DNA of 64,000 nt from Paraflavitalea pollutisoli (GTDB lineage Bacteria > Bacteroidota > Bacteroidia > Chitinophagales > Chitinophagaceae). Of the stretch, positions 1 through 8,712 are shown piece after piece. The first letter of the stretch is position 1. Each line of letters opens with the position of its first letter. The stretch lies in assembly GCF_029360705.1 (NCBI RefSeq), contig NZ_JARKMX010000008.1, positions 3,541,479 to 3,605,478 on the forward strand. Reading direction: 5' to 3'. A program made the position numbers and the translations under genes. The notes under the pieces were generated by a model. That model did not search any database, was not told the origin of the DNA, and was given only the letters and a program-made list of their open reading frames with translations.

Positions 1-1180
1 TATCGCCGGCACCAGCGGTGGGGAACTGACGGTCTTCTTCACGGCCCGAGAGATACAGGCTCACTTTGAAATCCTTCGTGATGTTCGCATCGATATTAGA
101 GCGGAAATTGTACTGCTTGTATTTGGTGATACCATTGCGGTACAGGCCATCCTGGTTCAGCATACCTGCTGAAATGAAGTAGCGCACATTTTCCGAACCG
201 CCCGTGACGGATACGTTGGCCTGGGTTTGCGGGGCCGAGCTCCGGAGGGTTTCTTTGGTCCAGTCGGTATTGGGATAGTTGATCGGATCGCTGCCATCGG
301 CAAATTTCTGGATGTCGGTCGCAGAATACTGCTGGTTCATACCACCCGCCCTGTTGTTGTAATAGGCGATCTCGTTGGTGATGGTGGCGTAGGTAGCGGC
401 ATCTGCCATTTTCGGCAGGCGCGTGGGAGAAGCAAAACCCTGGTTGAAGCTGGCGTTGATCACGGGTTTACCCGATTTACCGCGTTTGGTGGTAATTAAG
501 ATAACACCGTTGGCCGCCCGGCTACCGTAGATGGCAGCAGAGGCGTCTTTCAGTACAGAGATGCTTTCGATGTCGTTGGGATTGAGGCGCTCCAGACCAC
601 CGATCTGCCCCGGCACCCCGTCTACCACGATGAGTACATCGTTGTTGCCGGTGGTGGCCAAACCACGGATGGTGAAGGAAGAACCATCATAACCCGGCTC
701 ACCGCTGCGGTTGTTGATCACCATACCGGAAAAACGGCCTGCCAGCGAATTCGAAAGGTTTGCCTGGGGGCTTTTCACCAGGTCGCCGCCCTTAACCACC
801 GAGATGGAGCCGGTCAGCGTGGCTTTCTTTTGGGTATTGTACCCCACCACTACTACCTCGCCCAGGTTGGCGTCGATCGGGTCGAGCGATACCGTCAGAC
901 TACCCGATTCGGGAACCGTCTGTTCTTTGGAAGTAAAATTTACGTGTGTGAAAACCAGGGTAGCGCCGGCGGCGGCCTGGATGGAGAACTTGCCCTGTTC
1001 GTCGGTCACGGCGACTGTTTGTGTACCTTTTACCGAAACGGTGACACCAGCAACTGGCGCATCGGCCGCTCGAACGGTACCCGTGACAGGTTGTTGGGCC
1101 CATAAGGAAAGACTAAATAAAGAGCATAGACTACAGAGCAGTAGCTTCAGGGGTATACCCTCTGGCAAGAATCGTCTCAT
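1..1180 (-). CDS. SusC/RagA family TonB-linked outer membrane protein, 3' part outside window
   Basis: The N-terminal 393 residues of an outer-membrane TonB-dependent porin that imports oligomers with a SusD partner. The ATG lies at 1178-1180 and is followed by a signal peptide ending near SLSLWAQ. A carboxypeptidase-regulatory-like beta domain (about residues 28-110) precedes NLGEVVVVGYNTQKK, the usual linker, then a plug domain with FTIRGL, VVDGVPG, ISVLKDASAAIYGSRAANG and ITTKRG. There is no STN domain, unlike the SusC at 17-21 kb, which fits control by a hybrid two-component regulator rather than an ECF sigma. That regulator ends about 290 bp upstream on the same strand. The barrel and any SusD lie beyond the left edge, so the substrate cannot be named. 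Confidence 0.93.
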   Translation of the reverse strand, partial: MRRFLPEGIPLKLLLCSLCSLFSLSLWAQQPVTGTVRAADAPVAGVTVSVKGTQTVAVTDEQGKFSIQAAAGATLVFTHVNFTSKEQTVPESGSLTVSLDPIDANLGEVVVVGYNTQKKATLTGSISVVKGGDLVKSPQANLSNSLAGRFSGMVINNRSGEPGYDGSSFTIRGLATTGNNDVLIVVDGVPGQIGGLERLNPNDIESISVLKDASAAIYGSRAANGVILITTKRGKSGKPVINASFNQGFASPTRLPKMADAATYATITNEIAYYNNRAGGMNQQYSATDIQKFADGSDPINYPNTDWTKETLRSSAPQTQANVSVTGGSENVRYFISAGMLNQDGLYRNGITKYKQYNFRSNIDANITKDFKVSLYLSGREEDRQFPTAGAGD

Positions 1181-1469
1181 AATACAAGCGATGTTTAGTT
1201 TTTAATGTCGTTTACCGCAATCAATGGGACAGCACATACGGGGGCCATGGCTATCCGGCCTGAATAATAAAGGTAATGGAGGAAGGGAGGGTGCTACGGT
1301 GGGCCAGCTGTTAAAATGTGGGGGGTAAATTGTATGAAAACCCGTGGGTGGTAAACTATTTAGGGTATTGGAAATCAATGAATGGGACCAGCACGATGTG
1401 AAACCGGTCAACACCCGCAAGGCTCCATGGAGGGAGCGCCAACCAGGTAGTGGACGGCCTGACCAGCCC

Positions 1470-4400
1470 TTACTGTCCGTCTTCCGGACGGATCAGGTGG
1501 TGATCGCTGTTGAAGGTCTGCCGGTATTTCTTGATGTACTCCGAGGGCGTCATCCCAAACAACTTCACAAACTGTTCCCGGAAATACCGCACGTCGCCGA
1601 TGCCGACCTGGAAGGCCGCCTGGTTCACGTTCAGGTTTTCCCGGATCATCAGCACGGCGGCCCGCCTCAGCCGCACCGACCGGATAAAGGCATTGAGCGA
1701 CTGCCCGGAAATATGCTTCACCTTTAAATATAAGGTCGACCGGCTCAGGCCCATAGCCTTGCAAAACTTCTGGATGGTGAAATCCTCCGTATCCAGGTTC
1801 TGCTCCACCACTTTGATACAGCTGCCCAGGAATTCCCGGTATTCGGCCGGCACCTTCACCGACGACTCACCCAGGGTAATATTGTCGAGGAAGTACCGCT
1901 GCAGCTGGTTCCGGTTGCGGATGGTGGTCTCCACCCGCGCCAGCAGCAACTGGCTATCGAACGGTTTGGTAATATAGTCATCAGCTCCGCCCTCGATCCC
2001 TTTGAGCCGGGTTTCGGCGGCCGAAGCGGCGGTGAGCAGGATGACGGGGATATGCCCCAGGGTTTCGGACTGCTTCACTTTACTGCAAAGTTCCAGGCCG
2101 TCGATCCCATCCATATTGATATCGCTGATGATCAGGTCGGGCAGGTGCTGGGCTGCCAGCTCCAGGCCCTTCATACCATTTTCGGCCGCGTAGACAAAAT
2201 ATTTATCCCGGAAAATGTGTTGCAGGTAGTCGCGGATCTCCGCATTGTCGTCGACCACCAACACCGTTTTCTTTTCGGTCACCAATTCATCTACCGACTT
2301 CCCGGCGGCCAGCACAGGGGTAGCCAGGGCTACGGGTTGCGCCGTTTCGCCCGCCAGTTCTTCCAGCAATTGATGATCTGCCTGCCCATCGGCCTGGATG
2401 CTGTTGGCGGGCAAATGCACTTTGCCTTTCAGCAGGGTGATGGTGAACACGGCTCCTGCCTCACCGGCGCTGCCCACTTCTACCGTACCCTGGTGGCTGG
2501 TGATGAAATGTTTTACCAGGTAGAGCCCGATGCCAAACCCTGTTTTCTGGGTACGGGCACCGTTGACCTGCTGAAACTTTTCGAAGATCGATTCCCGATC
2601 CGCTTCCGCAATACCGCAACCGCTGTCGCTGATGGCCAGCTGGACGGTATTTGCCGTAGGCTTGATGGTGAAACTGATCGTTCCGCCGTCGGGCGTAAAC
2701 TTGAACGCATTGGACAGCAGGTTGAACAAGGCGATCTCTATTTTTTCATAGTCGCCGTACAACATGATCTCCTGTTCACTCGAAATGAAACGATAATCGA
2801 TATGGCGTGCATGGGCCTGCTGTACAAAACACTGGTACACTTCATCGCAGAGCTGCACGATGTTGAGGTGCGCAATTTTCAATACATCTTTTTCACTGCC
2901 TGCCTTGCGGAACAGCAACAGTTGGTCTACCAGGCTCAGCAGGCGTCGTGCATTGCGATAAGCAACGGTGAGCCCTACATCGGTGTGCTGCTGCAACTTC
3001 TCTTTAAGGGGGTTGATGATCAGCGACAGGGGTGTACGGAACTCGTGCGAAATATTGGTGAAGAAGGAAAGCTTACGCTCTGCCAGTTCTTTGTCTTTTT
3101 CATGTTCGAGGTGGGCCAGCCTGATCTCATAACGCAATCGCTCCTGCCTGCGGGCGTAACGGATATACCCATAGATAAGACTGAAGAAAGCCAACCCATA
3201 CAGTACATACGCCCACCAACTGCGGTACCAGGGGGGCAGTACGGTTACCTGCAACAAACTCGTCTCTGCGCCCCAGCTGCCATCGGGGTTGGAAGCTTTT
3301 ACCAGGAACTCATAATTGCCTTCCTGCAAGCGCGAGTAGTTGGCCGTGCGGCTACCCCTCACATGGTTCCAGGATTTATCCCATCCCTTGAGCATGTAGG
3401 CGTATTTGATCTTGGCCGCATCCGAATAATCCAGTGCGAGGAAGTCGAGCAACAGGGCTGCCTTATCATAAGGAACCGTGATGTGCCGGATGGTTTCCAG
3501 TTCACGGGCGGTGATGCTGCCGTCGTGCTCGGCTACCGGCTGGTTGTTGATCTTGAGTCCGTCGAGAAACACCGTCGGGGTAGGTTTCTGCGCTGGTATA
3601 CTATCGGGGTGAAAGATGTTGAAGCCTTTGATACCACCAAAGAGAAGATGCCCGGATGACAGGGCAAGGGCGGCGTTGAAACTAAACTGGTTGCTTTGCA
3701 GGCCATCGGTCTGCGAGAAGTTGGTGCAGGTTTGCGTAGCCGGGTTGAAGCGGGCGAGGCCATTGTAGGTACTGATCCAGCAATAACCTTTTTCATCTTC
3801 CAGCAGGCGCAGAATGGTATTGCTGGGCAACCCTTCGGAAGTGGTAAACTGTTTGAATCGTCCGGTCGTTTTATCGAGTAGCAACAAGCCGGCTCCTTGC
3901 GTTCCTACCCAGAAATTGCCTTTGCGGTCTTCGTGGATGGTGCGCACGGGAAAACCGATCGGATATACGCGGTGCTCTTTGTGCAACCGATCGATATGGA
4001 TAACGGAAGTATAGTTGCCGCCCCAGAGGTCGCCGGCCCTGTCTTCGGTCATACATTGCAGGTTTACGATCGAGGCATCGAAGAGATCGAAGCGATTGGC
4101 TGCCCGGTTGAAACGGTAGAGGCTGCCATCATTGGTAGCGCCTGCCCAGATATCCTTTTGTCGATCCTGGTACACCAGCCAGCTGTTGTTTTCATAGGTA
4201 TTGGTGTTGGGATTGAAGAGTGAGTAATGTTCAAAAGAGCTACTGTTCTTGCGCAGCCGGTTGACGGCACCAAACCAGGTTGAGATCCAGATATCGTCCA
4301 GGTCGTCTTTCATGATACCGGTAATGAAGTTGCTGCTGAGGGCTGAGGGATCGCCCGGTTTGCGCCGGTAATTGGTAAAGGTATTGCGTTGGCGATCCCA

Positions 4401-5537
4401 GTAGCGAAGCCCGGCTCCATCGGTACCGATGTATACATTGTGCCGTTCATCTTCACAAAAGGAGAGAATAAAATTATCGATGAGGTGATTGCCCCCGGTT
4501 GCCTGGTAGCTGATGTGGTGGAAGGGTTTGGCCTGTGGCTCGACGACATTGACGCCACCGCGCAGGGTACCCAGCCACATGCGGCCGTCGCGGTCTTCCA
4601 GTATAGAGTACACCACGTTGCTGTTGATGACCGGCGCGCCGTCTATGGTGGGATAAGGAGCCGCCTCGGGCGACTGCGGTTTCAGTTGGTAGAGACCGCC
4701 TCCATCGGAACCGATCCACAACACCTCCAGCTGATCGAGGTAAAGCGCTACTACATTGGTATTGCCGGGCATCTTGTTGTTCGATAGTTGACGAGTAGCA
4801 GGATCGTAAAGAAACAAGCCATTGCCATTACCGATCCATACCTGCCCGGCGCGATTGACACGCAGGCTATACGCTTGCGTCAACCCATCGCTGGACAGCT
4901 TCAATGATTTACGCAAGGGATCGTACACGTACAATCCGTAGCCCTGCACAAACACCCATATACGTTTATGCGTTTCATCGTATTCGATCCGGTTAGCGTG
5001 GTAATTATAGGTATTGCCGGAAGCAGTAGGCAGGGGTACCTGTATGGCAGTACGACTGTTGTTTTCAAAGAGCAGCAGGCCCATGAAATGTGATCCGGCC
5101 AACATGGAACCCTTACCGATATTGGTGAGGCAACTGATCTCCGATTGTATCTTGGCGCGTTTGTTTTGTTCTTTGTCGAGGTACCAGGCGGCAGCAAATT
5201 GCTCCGTTAAAGGGTTGTAGATATTGAGTCCCCGCTGCCCTCCTACCCATAACTGGTGCTGGTCATCGCCTTCTAGTGAATAAACGTTGTTGGTGGATAG
5301 CGACGTGCTGTCGCCGATGATGTTGCGGAAGATGCGGAAATTGTACCCGTCGTAGCGGTTGAGCCCGTCGTAAGTGCCCACCCAGATAAAGCCCTGGTGA
5401 TCCTGGTAGAGGGTAAGGATGGCATTATTGGAAAGGCCCTGCTCGATACCCAGGTACCGTACAGGCAGATCATTGGCCTGCAATTGCAGGCAGGCAAGCA
5501 ATAGCGTTACAAATAGTAGCGATAGTCTCCTCATCAT
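1470..5537 (-). CDS. hybrid two-component system regulator (HTCS): periplasmic propeller sensor, kinase, receiver, AraC DNA-binding domain
   Basis: Single-protein signal system of about 1,355 aa spanning the inner membrane, a class that switches on polysaccharide-utilization genes in Bacteroidota. Order: signal peptide (RRLSLLFVTLLLACLQLQA); about 650 residues of Reg_prop propeller repeats (GLSNNAILTLYQDHQGFIWVGT and related); Y_Y_Y domain; transmembrane helix after PPWYRSW; HisKA with NISHEFRTPLS (His about 831); HATPase with LLSNAFKFTPDGG, DSGCGI and GFGIGLYL; receiver with phospho-acceptor in ISDINMDG (Asp about 1139); C-terminal AraC-type HTH (MTPSEYIKKYR). All key residues are intact. 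The open frame extends to a TTG at 5564, but paired ATGs at 5537 and 5534 directly precede the signal peptide, so I start there. It probably controls the SusC gene downstream; its ligand is unknown. Confidence 0.93.
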   Translation of the reverse strand: MMRRLSLLFVTLLLACLQLQANDLPVRYLGIEQGLSNNAILTLYQDHQGFIWVGTYDGLNRYDGYNFRIFRNIIGDSTSLSTNNVYSLEGDDQHQLWVGGQRGLNIYNPLTEQFAAAWYLDKEQNKRAKIQSEISCLTNIGKGSMLAGSHFMGLLLFENNSRTAIQVPLPTASGNTYNYHANRIEYDETHKRIWVFVQGYGLYVYDPLRKSLKLSSDGLTQAYSLRVNRAGQVWIGNGNGLFLYDPATRQLSNNKMPGNTNVVALYLDQLEVLWIGSDGGGLYQLKPQSPEAAPYPTIDGAPVINSNVVYSILEDRDGRMWLGTLRGGVNVVEPQAKPFHHISYQATGGNHLIDNFILSFCEDERHNVYIGTDGAGLRYWDRQRNTFTNYRRKPGDPSALSSNFITGIMKDDLDDIWISTWFGAVNRLRKNSSSFEHYSLFNPNTNTYENNSWLVYQDRQKDIWAGATNDGSLYRFNRAANRFDLFDASIVNLQCMTEDRAGDLWGGNYTSVIHIDRLHKEHRVYPIGFPVRTIHEDRKGNFWVGTQGAGLLLLDKTTGRFKQFTTSEGLPSNTILRLLEDEKGYCWISTYNGLARFNPATQTCTNFSQTDGLQSNQFSFNAALALSSGHLLFGGIKGFNIFHPDSIPAQKPTPTVFLDGLKINNQPVAEHDGSITARELETIRHITVPYDKAALLLDFLALDYSDAAKIKYAYMLKGWDKSWNHVRGSRTANYSRLQEGNYEFLVKASNPDGSWGAETSLLQVTVLPPWYRSWWAYVLYGLAFFSLIYGYIRYARRQERLRYEIRLAHLEHEKDKELAERKLSFFTNISHEFRTPLSLIINPLKEKLQQHTDVGLTVAYRNARRLLSLVDQLLLFRKAGSEKDVLKIAHLNIVQLCDEVYQCFVQQAHARHIDYRFISSEQEIMLYGDYEKIEIALFNLLSNAFKFTPDGGTISFTIKPTANTVQLAISDSGCGIAEADRESIFEKFQQVNGARTQKTGFGIGLYLVKHFITSHQGTVEVGSAGEAGAVFTITLLKGKVHLPANSIQADGQADHQLLEELAGETAQPVALATPVLAAGKSVDELVTEKKTVLVVDDNAEIRDYLQHIFRDKYFVYAAENGMKGLELAAQHLPDLIISDINMDGIDGLELCSKVKQSETLGHIPVILLTAASAAETRLKGIEGGADDYITKPFDSQLLLARVETTIRNRNQLQRYFLDNITLGESSVKVPAEYREFLGSCIKVVEQNLDTEDFTIQKFCKAMGLSRSTLYLKVKHISGQSLNAFIRSVRLRRAAVLMIRENLNVNQAAFQVGIGDVRYFREQFVKLFGMTPSEYIKKYRQTFNSDHHLIRPEDGQ

Positions 5538-5656
5538 ACTGGCGTGGAATCGTAACAGCCGCAAAAGCGGCAGGTTCCGGGCTCAAATTACATTTTTCTG
5601 ATGGATGTCGAGCTTTCGCCACCGGATTCATTGCAATCCATTGGTTAATCGGGGGC

Positions 5657-6319
5657 CTACCCCTCCTGCCGTTTGCTGCGCACGACCAGCCCGATGCTGA
5701 CTACCAATATCCACAAAAAGAACATACCAGCTGCCAGGGGAATATTCCAGCCATTGACGCTGTAAAAATCAAGCGGTGTGGTCATGAAAAAATAAGTGGG
5801 AATAAAAGCGGCATTGTATACTGCACACACAAACCCCAGCCAGGCCATCCATCGTGGCAACAGCCGGGCCTGGAGCAACCACGCACTACCCGTGACGAGC
5901 ATCATGGTGGTCAACAGCCGGTTGATGGGGCCATAGATCAACAAGGCGCCATTGGCTCCCTGCCCCACGAAGGTGGGATTCACCGGTTGGCTGCCCGCCC
6001 CCCAGGCCGCACCTGCCTGCATTGAGTCTGCTACCAGCGACACGATCGCAAAGCAAAGGGCAGCAGCAAACAACAGCGTGCCTGTCCCCAAAAGCTGGGG
6101 TGTATGTCTGTCGATAATGGTTTTAAGGCCGCTGAAAAAGGTGATCGCCCCCAGACAAATCAACAGATCGATCCCTATCCGGTACAGGATGATGGGCACT
6201 GGTGGAGTGCCGGCCGGCGTAGGGGTGTAAAAGAAATACAGTGGTATTTCCAACAATACCAATAGATAAAGCAGTATGCCGGCGATGCCGGTAAATTTAA
6301 ACAACCGGGAACTTTTCAT
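5657..6319 (-). CDS. six-helix membrane protein of unknown function
   Basis: A 220-aa integral membrane protein with about six hydrophobic helices (near residues 11-29, 45-66, 77-97, 128-150, 155-175 and 190-212) and a short basic tail (RSKRQEG). I see no catalytic motif. Size and layout resemble DUF4386-like membrane proteins, but I cannot establish membership by eye. It starts at an ATG 95 bp from a divergently transcribed AraC-type regulator, a layout in which the regulator often controls the neighbour. The function is not known. Confidence 0.75.
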   Translation of the reverse strand: MKSSRLFKFTGIAGILLYLLVLLEIPLYFFYTPTPAGTPPVPIILYRIGIDLLICLGAITFFSGLKTIIDRHTPQLLGTGTLLFAAALCFAIVSLVADSMQAGAAWGAGSQPVNPTFVGQGANGALLIYGPINRLLTTMMLVTGSAWLLQARLLPRWMAWLGFVCAVYNAAFIPTYFFMTTPLDFYSVNGWNIPLAAGMFFLWILVVSIGLVVRSKRQEG

Positions 6320-6414
6320 GGCTGATGAGCGTTTTGTCGCGCATCAGCAAGAATAGCCGCTTACTTCCAAAATAGATTATATTTAAAGGAGTAACACTTA
6401 TACAAGCAGGAACG

Positions 6415-7431
6415 ATGTCATTCCAACTAGCCGACATACCATCCAGCCATTTTCAACAACTCGACCAGTTCTTCGGACAGGGAAGCCATTTGTCGGGATT
6501 CACCGAAACAAGCCAACGTATTCAGCATCCCCACGTAGAGGGCCGCGCTACGGAATGGTATTTTGATGGTATTCGTATGGGCTACTCCGATTGGAAGTAC
6601 CGGAAGGCAGTAGACCTGCCCTGGCGATACGATATCCAGGTAGACCTGATTACCCTGCAGGTGAACTTACGCGGCTCGGTATTCATGGGGCCGCACAGCG
6701 CACAAGCGCCACGCCTGTTTACGGGCGCGCAGCACAATTTGTTTTATGCCAACGGGCATGATCGCAATGAAGGATTTTTACGCAGCGATCGGCTGCGCTC
6801 TTCCCTGTTCTTTCTGCAGTTCAGCCGCGACAGCTTTCTGCGGATGGCTGCCCAGGCCAATGAACCGTTGCAGCGTTTCTGCGACCGGGTGCTCAGCGGT
6901 CAATCCACCTTGCTCAGCAGCAGCAACCTGCCGGTGGATACACCGATGCTCGGCATCATTCAACAAATCAACCATTGCCCCTATACCGGTGGGTTGAAAC
7001 ACCTGTTCCTCTTGTCCAAGTCGATCGAGTTGTTGGTATTGCAGGCAGCCGCCTGCGCAGACAAGGAAACTATCGTATACCAATACCTACAATCCGCGTC
7101 CGATATCGACGCCATCGTTGCGGCCAGGGAGCATATCATGAGCCACCTCGATGATCCACCCAGCCTTGCGGCGCTGGCCCGTATCGTGGGCATCAATGAA
7201 TACAAGCTAAAGCGTGGCTTTAAAGAAGTATATGGCAATACGGTATTTGGTTACCTCGCCGAAGCCCGGCTCGAGCTGGCACGTACACAACTATTGCATA
7301 CCCATCAGGCAGTCGCCGCGATCGCTGTATCGTTGGGATATGCTTCACCACAACATTTCAGTAAGGCTTTCAGCCGAAAATTTGGCCTTTCACCGCAGCA
7401 GTGGCGTAGGCAGTCAGCTGTGCGCCCATAA
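6415..7431 (+). CDS. AraC family transcriptional regulator
   Basis: Cytosolic DNA-binding regulator of 338 aa. The N-terminal 230 residues are a poorly conserved sensing domain. The C-terminal 95 residues form the double helix-turn-helix of the AraC/XylS family: EHIMSHLDDPPSLAALARIVGINEYKLKRG is helix-turn-helix one and AVAAIAVSLGYASPQHFSKAFSRKFGLSPQQWR is the second with the family signature. The KLKRGFKEVYGNTVFGYL segment resembles the PchR-like subgroup, many of which respond to siderophores or small ligands; ligand here unknown. It is divergent from the six-helix membrane gene, which is the simplest target. No convincing promoter or terminator was seen. Confidence 0.88.
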   Translation: MSFQLADIPSSHFQQLDQFFGQGSHLSGFTETSQRIQHPHVEGRATEWYFDGIRMGYSDWKYRKAVDLPWRYDIQVDLITLQVNLRGSVFMGPHSAQAPRLFTGAQHNLFYANGHDRNEGFLRSDRLRSSLFFLQFSRDSFLRMAAQANEPLQRFCDRVLSGQSTLLSSSNLPVDTPMLGIIQQINHCPYTGGLKHLFLLSKSIELLVLQAAACADKETIVYQYLQSASDIDAIVAAREHIMSHLDDPPSLAALARIVGINEYKLKRGFKEVYGNTVFGYLAEARLELARTQLLHTHQAVAAIAVSLGYASPQHFSKAFSRKFGLSPQQWRRQSAVRP

Positions 7432-7496
7432 AAGCCATACAGCCCGGGGAAACGCCAGGCGTCTTTGTGACTACTTGCATCCACGGGTATAAAAAA

Positions 7497-7524
7497 AGCC
7501 TGTATCCAGTGTTAGATACAGGCT
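7497..7524 (-). terminator. intrinsic terminator of the 7583-8386 gene
   Basis: Arms AGCCTGTATC (7497-7506) and GATACAGGCT (7515-7524) pair perfectly around an 8-nt loop. Read on the minus strand the hairpin is followed by seven T residues (7490-7496). It lies 59 bp past the stop of the unknown gene. Confidence 0.8.
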
Positions 7525-7582
7525 TACTATGAATCTGCTGCAAGAGCTGTGGGAAAACAGAACAACAGAGCCCCCTGGCTGA

Positions 7583-8386
7583 TTATCCTACTTCTAAAAT
7601 TTTACCGCTGCCGCCGTAGGGTAGCATCTCGACTTCATCCAGTGTTTTGAGGATGCCGTAGCAAACTCCAACTGTCACGACCAATGTATAATTTTCGTTG
7701 GGTGGCGTATCGTTACTGCTCAATACAATTTCCTGTGTGGGTGATCCCTCGAGCAGAGAAAACCAGTTTGTATAGCTATCCGCATCGGCAAAAGATCGTT
7801 CCTTATCAAACACCGACACATAACGTCCATTTTTCCAAACGACATCGGGAACCGCCGTCATCGTAGCGATAAAACGATAAAAAGGAGACCGCATAGAAGG
7901 AAAGAAATTGACATTTGGAATCAATGCCGGAATACGCAAGGTAGCAGTGAGTGTTTCCCTATTAATTGAACACTGCGGTGATAGGGTAACGACGCTGTCG
8001 AAAGGATTGGTACGGTTTAGTGAATACCCTTTAACGTACTCTTTGTGCTGTGACAGGAAAATACTTCTTTCTCCTAAATCCCCTTCGCCATCCAGTACCT
8101 GAACGGAGGACAAGATCCCATTGAGCGGCGCGGTTACGTTGTGGTCTCTGCAACATTTGTGCAAACGTAAAGCCCAATTGAGGTGGCCAACAATTACCGA
8201 CCTGCCACCAAACTCTTTACCCGCGCGACAGAACAAATCCAACCGCGGGTCTCTTTTTTGTTTTGCCCTCGAATGACCGCTGCTTCTGCGAACAACTGGT
8301 CTATCGACACCTTTCATTTTGTAAATGGAAATACCATCGATCTTTCCCCGAATACCGTCTCCCATGCCTGGGTACATTTTTGCCAT
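7583..8386 (-). CDS. uncharacterized Bacteroidota protein (267 aa) with conserved N-terminal G-IY-M-G-R-S-R motif
   Basis: I do not recognise a named family with certainty. Residues about 14-60 carry a patterned motif: GKIDGISIYKMKG, then VVRRSSGHSR, then KRDPRLDLFCRAGKEFG. The same pattern occurs in the protein at 62767-63366, so the two appear to be distant paralogs. The style (G.G..V.Y...G....R) recalls DUF6266-type proteins of Bacteroidota, which is a guess. The remaining 200 residues are rich in beta-prone stretches, with a short basic cysteine motif (LHKCCRDH). No signal peptide or membrane helix. It has its own downstream terminator and lies next to an unusual 11-bp tandem repeat array, so it appears monocistronic. 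Confidence 0.7.
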   Translation of the reverse strand: MAKMYPGMGDGIRGKIDGISIYKMKGVDRPVVRRSSGHSRAKQKRDPRLDLFCRAGKEFGGRSVIVGHLNWALRLHKCCRDHNVTAPLNGILSSVQVLDGEGDLGERSIFLSQHKEYVKGYSLNRTNPFDSVVTLSPQCSINRETLTATLRIPALIPNVNFFPSMRSPFYRFIATMTAVPDVVWKNGRYVSVFDKERSFADADSYTNWFSLLEGSPTQEIVLSSNDTPPNENYTLVVTVGVCYGILKTLDEVEMLPYGGSGKILEVG

Positions 8387-8421
8387 AAATAAGGTTTATA
8401 TGATTAATAAAGATAGAAAAG

Positions 8422-8441
8422 CCCATAGCGGTCGCTATGGG
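8422..8441 (-). terminator. hairpin with T-rich tail, possible second terminator
   Basis: CCCATAGCG (8422-8430) and CGCTATGGG (8433-8441) form a 9-bp stem with a 2-nt loop; read on the minus strand it is followed by a T-rich run. It sits just upstream of the 267-aa gene, so it would shield that gene from read-through or act in its leader. Confidence 0.55.
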
Positions 8442-8509
8442 ACTTCCCGTTTACTTATGACGAAATTAATCCATACAACGGAAACATAGTAACTAAATAA
8501 CATATTTTT

Positions 8510-8553
8510 AGCGGGGTTGCAGCGGCCCTATATAAGTCCGCTGCAACCCCGCT
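8510..8553. repeat. perfect 16-bp inverted repeat
   Basis: AGCGGGGTTGCAGCGG (8510-8525) and CCGCTGCAACCCCGCT (8538-8553) are exact reverse complements around a 12-nt loop. There is no T tract, so it is not a simple terminator. The right arm is the first one and a half units of the adjoining tandem array. Confidence 0.85.
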
Positions 8554-8592
8554 CCATCTCCGCTGCATCTCCGCTGTATCTCCGCTGCATCC
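8538..8592. repeat. five 11-bp tandem repeats (consensus CCGCTGCATCT)
   Basis: Five head-to-tail units: CCGCTGCAACC, CCGCTCCATCT, CCGCTGCATCT, CCGCTGTATCT, CCGCTGCATCC. The period of 11 bp is close to one DNA turn, and every unit keeps CCGCT. It is too short and has no spacers, so it is not a CRISPR array. Confidence 0.85.
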
Positions 8593-8664
8593 TCTTGTAA
8601 GGCGTTAATTAGGAATCCCTTAGACTAGAATCAGGTATACACCGGCTCTCGGCAGGCATAAAAA

Positions 8665-8691
8665 AGCCCTGCCGGATGCACCGGCAGGGCT
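8665..8691 (-). terminator. intrinsic terminator of the methyltransferase gene
   Basis: AGCCCTGCCGG (8665-8675) pairs perfectly with CCGGCAGGGCT (8681-8691) around a 5-nt loop. On the minus strand it is followed by a run of Ts. It lies 21 bp past the stop codon at 8713. Confidence 0.88.
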
Positions 8692-8712
8692 TTCAATATC
8701 AGGAAAAGCTGT

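Larger units (their letters stand above)
8387..8712. other. 326-bp intergenic stretch with two minus-strand terminators and a repeat array
   Basis: No gene is supported here. From left to right it holds a hairpin with a T-rich minus-strand tail (8422-8441), a 16-bp perfect inverted repeat merging into five 11-bp tandem units (8510-8592), and the strong terminator of the methyltransferase gene (8665-8691). Confidence 0.8.

Noticed and set aside
2052-3659. 535-codon open frame antisense to the hybrid regulator
   Set aside because: No motif, and the opposite frame has complete kinase and propeller domains.
8538-8592. CRISPR array
   Set aside because: Units of 11 bp are directly adjacent with no spacers, and no cas gene is in the window.
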